Below the pieces are notes generated by a model. The model saw only the letters and a list, made by a program, of their open reading frames with translations, was not told the DNA's origin and did not search any database. The position numbers were made by a program, and so were the translations under genes. A DNA stretch of 33,323 nucleotides, taken from contig NZ_CAKZTI010000018.1 of assembly GCF_937921625.1 (NCBI RefSeq), positions 1-33,323 on the forward strand. The letters are read 5' to 3'. Each line of letters opens with the position of its first letter. The first letter of the stretch is position 1. Shown here one piece after another: positions 30,065 through 33,323 of this stretch. This DNA is from an uncultured Campylobacter sp. (GTDB lineage: Bacteria; Campylobacterota; Campylobacteria; Campylobacterales; Campylobacteraceae).

Positions 30065-31209
30065 TTTGGGTTGCTATGGTACATAAACATATAAGTTTTT
30101 GCTTCATTGCCGTTTATGGCAGGTATGGTTACTTTTACAAATTCACCTTCTTTTAACTCTCTACTAAGCGAGATTGTAAAATTCATCTTTCCTGCTTTTT
30201 CTACCGCATTTGCATTTGAAACATTTACTGCTATCTCATCTGCTTTGTGTAGGGTTATGTCAAGACACTCTTGGTATGGATTAAAGTCTTCTATAATAAG
30301 GCTATCATTTACTATAAGCTTATTATCAATTAGTTCATATTTTATATTGTCTTTTGTTTTATATATGTTTGAGCCTTTTTCTATTTGAGTGCCGTCAGTT
30401 AGTTTGCGACCATGAAAATATACCTGACCTTTTCCATCCTCATCTCTTATAGTGTCTTTGCCGTCGGTAAAGTATGTATCATAGCCGGCTCCCCTAAGAA
30501 GCAAATCGTTTCCGCTTCTGCCTTGAAGCAAGTCATCTCCACTACTGCCGAAGAGGACGTCGGATTTTCTGTCGCCAAAGAGTGAGAATTTAGCTCCTGT
30601 GTCAATCAAAGGTCTGGCATATACTTCGCCGTTTGGCATTGTTACTTGTAAAACGCTGTTATCTGTGATTTCAATTTTTCTACCGTCTCTTGAACCAGTT
30701 AATTTATCATAAAGATTTTTTAGATGATTGCTTATATCAAACAATCCTGTGTCAAATGTAGCTTTGTCTATTATGTTAGCTATGTCGATTGCTATTAAAA
30801 TAGGGTTTGAACCTTTTAAAATTTTTGGCAAAATTAACAGACCAAAATCGGCAACGGCACCAGCAACCATTCTGCCATAATTTCCTTTTGAATATTCATC
30901 TGCCATATTTATAACACCACCAGTTGCACCTAATCCTCTCGCCCATTTTTCTGCCGTATATTTCTTGTTAAAAAATTCTTCCACATTAGAAACTTCACCA
31001 TTTGCTTTGGCTTTCATATATTTTTGTAACAAATCCTTTGTGCCAGTCTCGTATGGCAAAGTATAGATATTGTTGGCGAGTTCGCCACCTTTTGCGGCAC
31101 CTTTTAAAAATTCAAATAATTTTTCAAAATCTTTTGTACTTTCAAAGATTTCTTTTTCTGCTTTGTCAAGCTCGAACTTAGCTGTCGCTTCTTTGCTGTA
31201 TGAACTCAT
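30043..31209 (-). CDS. RTX (hemolysin-type calcium-binding) protein fragment
   Basis: A 388-residue protein. Residues 1-90 are charged and helical. Residues about 95-175 are glycine-rich and hydrophobic (GATGGVINMADEYSKGNYGR, VADFGLLILPKILKGSNPIL), like the pore or helical regions of RTX proteins. Residues about 211-250 contain calcium-binding nonapeptides (GSSGDDLLQ, GRSGNDLLL). From about residue 332 a Calx-beta-like strand set starts (VEKAGKMNFTISLSRELKEG) and breaks off. The full proteins are secreted through type I systems; no secretion genes are here. AGGAGAG precedes the ATG. A shift of reading frame at the stop (30043) would add EHVFTGSTNYEY and a second stop at 30005, so the 3' end looks damaged. 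Confidence 0.7.
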   Translation of the reverse strand: MSSYSKEATAKFELDKAEKEIFESTKDFEKLFEFLKGAAKGGELANNIYTLPYETGTKDLLQKYMKAKANGEVSNVEEFFNKKYTAEKWARGLGATGGVINMADEYSKGNYGRMVAGAVADFGLLILPKILKGSNPILIAIDIANIIDKATFDTGLFDISNHLKNLYDKLTGSRDGRKIEITDNSVLQVTMPNGEVYARPLIDTGAKFSLFGDRKSDVLFGSSGDDLLQGRSGNDLLLRGAGYDTYFTDGKDTIRDEDGKGQVYFHGRKLTDGTQIEKGSNIYKTKDNIKYELIDNKLIVNDSLIIEDFNPYQECLDITLHKADEIAVNVSNANAVEKAGKMNFTISLSRELKEGEFVKVTIPAINGNEAKTYMFMYHSNPNYTLGAA

Positions 31210-31234
31210 AGTTCTCTCCTCTTAAAAAATGTTA

Positions 31235-31597
31235 TTAAAGTATGTTGTAACTTTTAGGCAAATCGTCAATATTTATATTTTTTTGTAAAAAATATTTTTT
31301 GACTTCTTTATAAATTTCATCGTTATACAAATAGACTAAATAATACCTAGCCGATAATAATGCACCATACATGGGCACGGTGCTGTGTGGTTTATCAACC
31401 TGTATAAATGGAAATATTTTAAAATTTTTCAAGCTTTTACTTGCAAATATATAAAAAAGAAATTTTAGTATCAAATTTGCAAGATAAAATGAAATCAAAA
31501 AATACATTGTTTCCAAAATTCCAGCCGATAAAAATGTTAAACTTATCACTAGAGCCATAAATAAATTAAACAATATATCAAATTTGGATTTTTTCAT
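31235..31597 (-). CDS. Small membrane protein of unknown function
   Basis: Unrecognised, 120 residues. Two adjacent hydrophobic segments (about residues 9-29 and 31-53) are followed by a soluble C-terminal part (VDKPHSTVPMYGALLSARYY and a Lys/Asp-rich end). The ATG overlaps the stop of the gene upstream on the same strand (ATGA), so the two are translated as a pair. It lies directly before the RTX fragment in the transcription direction. Immunity or membrane-anchor roles are possible by position, but nothing in the sequence proves them. Confidence 0.55.
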   Translation of the reverse strand: MKKSKFDILFNLFMALVISLTFLSAGILETMYFLISFYLANLILKFLFYIFASKSLKNFKIFPFIQVDKPHSTVPMYGALLSARYYLVYLYNDEIYKEVKKYFLQKNINIDDLPKSYNIL

Positions 31598-32058
31598 CGT
31601 GCATTCAGTAAAAAAGGTCTAGCTAATTCGTCCTCTAATATTTTACATTGTCTTTTTAATTTTCCATAATCATAAAATTCTATATAGCGATTTGTGAATT
31701 TTATTTTATGATTTTTAAATTTGAATTTTTGAAAAATTGCGACTATGATAATATAACTCATAGGTATCAAACTTAACCAAAGCAACTCTCGCGGCACTTC
31801 TCTCCAACGCAGTTCATTTAGTACACCGGCAAGTATACAAGCAAAAAGAAAAGATGAAACAAGCAATGTTAAAACGAAAAACTCTTCATAGCTTTGTATG
31901 ATAAGCGGATTTTCATCATAATCCCTAAAATTCGGATTATTTTGTTTTTGATTTTCAAGCCATTGTTGATACTTTTGCTCTTTGATTTGAGCTTGTTGTA
32001 TTTTTGCTTCTGCGTTTTTTCTTAACTGCTCGGCTCGTTGTTTTATATCGTTTTCCAA
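31594..32058 (-). CDS. Membrane protein with N-terminal coiled coil, unknown function
   Basis: Unrecognised, 154 residues. Residues about 2-45 are a Gln/Lys/Glu-rich probable coiled coil. Two hydrophobic segments follow (about 60-81 and 92-111), then a basic soluble tail. The start is TTG with GGG 5 nt upstream, weaker than its neighbours; no in-frame ATG exists nearby. It is translationally coupled to the 120-residue membrane protein by a 4-nt overlap. The pair looks like a two-component membrane unit, possibly toxin immunity, which is inference from context. Confidence 0.55.
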   Translation of the reverse strand: MENDIKQRAEQLRKNAEAKIQQAQIKEQKYQQWLENQKQNNPNFRDYDENPLIIQSYEEFFVLTLLVSSFLFACILAGVLNELRWREVPRELLWLSLIPMSYIIIVAIFQKFKFKNHKIKFTNRYIEFYDYGKLKRQCKILEDELARPFLLNAR

Positions 32059-32162
32059 ATCAACCCTTTTTATACAATTTCATTCTAAATTAAATCTCAG
32101 TCAGTATCGCTGATACTAAATTTTATGAATTTACAAATTTAAACTCGCTATTGCTTTTAAAT

Positions 32163-32438
32163 TCAAGCAACAAGTAAATTTAAATTTATAAATTCTTTTA
32201 GATCTTCAAATCCGTTATTAGCTAAGCTTCCATCTCTTAGTAAAGTATGATTTCCAAATAGTTCGCTTCCGTTTGTTATGCTATTTGTGATTAAGGTTTT
32301 ATTGATTAAAATTCCGTCATTTTTATCTATCCAAGAGGTATTTTCTACGAATTTGTTGTTATCTAGGTCGAAGTATATTTTGTTATTTTTTCTTGATATT
32401 GTTTTTATGCCGTCACCGTTTAAGTCAATTTTTGGCAT
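32163..32438 (-). CDS. Fragment of an RTX-associated 'DLNGDGI...ELFG' domain
   Basis: A 91-residue protein that starts PKIDLNGDGIKTI and continues with YFDLDNNKFVENTSWIDKNDGIL and NGSELFGNHTLLRDGSLANNGFEDL. This is the known module of large RTX and hemolysin-type proteins, where it is followed by an EF-hand-like repeat and the rest of a very long chain. Here it stops soon after FEDLKE, so it is only one module. A good AAGGAG stands 6 nt before the ATG, so it may still be made. It overlaps the upstream ORF by 14 nt. A displaced toxin module or a truncated gene is most likely. Confidence 0.6.
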   Translation of the reverse strand: MPKIDLNGDGIKTISRKNNKIYFDLDNNKFVENTSWIDKNDGILINKTLITNSITNGSELFGNHTLLRDGSLANNGFEDLKEFINLNLLVA

Positions 32439-33323
32439 TGCCGTCTCCTTGTAAATTTAGATTTTTATTGAAATTGTTGTTTTTTAAAGTTTGGTATTGC
32501 TCTAAAATCACATTATAATAGTAATCGCCATTATATGAAAAATCATTAAAAACGATATTTTGGAGCGTAGGTCTATTAGTAGGAATATATTTAAAATAAT
32601 ATTCTCTCCCATATGTTTTTTCAAAAAATCTTTTTTTGTTAGTTGCCAGTAGATTATGGGTAACGCAAAATTCTGATATTTCTTTATTGACAATGGCGTT
32701 TGCTAAAAGCCAAGAAAACATAATATTTGATACAATGACTATGTCGTTTTTTGTATCGTAATATTTTAAGACTTTTTTATTTATAAATACAAAATCTGAA
32801 AAAAGTATATGCTTATTTTCGCCAATATAAACGAAATTTTCCAAAAATTTACCATTTTCATCAATAATGTATTTTTCATTGAACGGATAAAAAGGTTCTA
32901 TTTTTAAAATTTCATCATTATCAATTATCTCTTGTGCATTTTGCATAGGCGTGTCGGCATTACAAATTTTAGAACCTAAATTTAACAAATATTTTAAATT
33001 TAATCTTTTATCAAGCTTGAAAAATTCGCATTTCTCATCAGGGTATTTATCTCCATTGCAAAGATAAAATCTTGTTTTAGCAAAGTCATTTATATCTCTA
33101 TGAATATTTTTCATCTTTTTTATATCTTTTGCTGGATAATTGTCTAAATAGTGAATTTTTTGTAGAAAATCTTTTATATAAAAATTAATTTTTTCATGCT
33201 CGGTCTCTGTTTTAAAATCTATCTTGTTTTCCAAATATTTTACTTTATCGTATTTATCAAACATAGCTTCTAATTCGGCAGTATGCCTTTTATCATCTTT
33301 ATAAAGTTGATAAGCAAATGAAA
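32425..33323 (-). CDS. Unknown protein, 5' end beyond the window
   Basis: Unrecognised. An ATG at 33264 would give 279 residues, but the frame remains open to the window edge (adding SFAYQLYKDDKRHTAELEA) and no ribosome-binding site precedes 33264. The true start is therefore probably outside and the gene is partial. The visible part is Lys/Asn/Tyr-rich, without signal peptide, clear membrane helix or recognisable catalytic motif. Four or so cysteines are scattered. Its very AT-rich codon use differs strongly from the genes left of the tRNA, suggesting transfer. It overlaps the RTX-module gene by 14 nt; it could be the C-terminal part of a toxin or an associated factor. Confidence 0.5.
   Translation of the reverse strand, partial: SFAYQLYKDDKRHTAELEAMFDKYDKVKYLENKIDFKTETEHEKINFYIKDFLQKIHYLDNYPAKDIKKMKNIHRDINDFAKTRFYLCNGDKYPDEKCEFFKLDKRLNLKYLLNLGSKICNADTPMQNAQEIIDNDEILKIEPFYPFNEKYIIDENGKFLENFVYIGENKHILFSDFVFINKKVLKYYDTKNDIVIVSNIMFSWLLANAIVNKEISEFCVTHNLLATNKKRFFEKTYGREYYFKYIPTNRPTLQNIVFNDFSYNGDYYYNVILEQYQTLKNNNFNKNLNLQGDGNAKN

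Larger units (their letters stand above)
29496..33323. other. AT-rich accessory region next to tRNA-Leu (possible island)
   Basis: From just after the tRNA gene the base composition drops markedly towards A+T and the gene direction switches mostly to minus. The contents become RTX fragments and unknown small proteins. No integrase, transposase or copy of the tRNA 3' end is visible up to the window edge. The stretch 29496-29740 has no gene, only T-rich sequence, a large hairpin and a promoter. Confidence 0.55.

Noticed and set aside
29408..33323. Second copy of the tRNA-Leu 3' end as an attachment site
   Set aside because: I looked for the T-arm/acceptor sequence to the right and did not see it; it may lie outside the window.

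Overview
The window looks like a chromosomal segment from a Campylobacter-type epsilonproteobacterium, probably one of the oral or non-thermophilic species with higher G+C (such as gracilis, rectus or showae; I cannot fix the species). This rests on a complete core of the N-linked protein glycosylation (pgl) pathway with close resemblance to C. jejuni PglA, B, C, D, E, F and J. Campylobacter-like FabI, Lig E, AtpE and LeuA, and the dense AAATTT/GAATTT word usage, agree with it.

Layout. 1-3800: fabI, two small unknown ORFs, a PolB-type 3'-5' exonuclease and an overlapping secreted minimal ATP-dependent DNA ligase (Lig E). 3800-22080: one nearly gapless plus-strand glycosylation cluster. Its order is gne, a Wzx-type flippase, a ferredoxin/F420-type oxidoreductase, a polysaccharide pyruvyl transferase, a PglH-like GT4, a GT2, a second PglH-like GT4, pglJ, pglB, pglA, pglC, pglD, pglE, pglF. 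PglF, PglE and PglD make UDP-diNAc-bacillosamine and PglC loads it on undecaprenyl phosphate. PglA, PglJ and the extra transferases extend the glycan, the Wzx protein probably flips it (no PglK is present), and PglB transfers it to Asn. 22074-23464: hisH and hisA, with hisH overlapping pglF. 23543-29337: housekeeping genes prmA, ftsH, pssA, leuA and atpE. 29408-29492: tRNA-Leu(GAG). 29496-33323: a clearly more AT-rich region, mostly minus strand, holding RTX-protein fragments and small unknown, partly membrane proteins. It reads as an island or degraded polymorphic-toxin locus next to the tRNA gene.

The most unusual signal is not a gene. Long in-frame tracts rich in Asn-Ser/Asn-Phe interrupt or extend unrelated proteins: the exonuclease, the F420-type protein, the GT2 and PglB, and to a lesser extent HisH. 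At DNA level the tracts are arrays of the hexamer RAATTY, nearly all read in one codon phase (..R AAT TY.). RAATTY is the motif whose methylation is required for DNA uptake in C. jejuni. I propose, as inference, that these are uptake-motif arrays tolerated in flexible parts of proteins.
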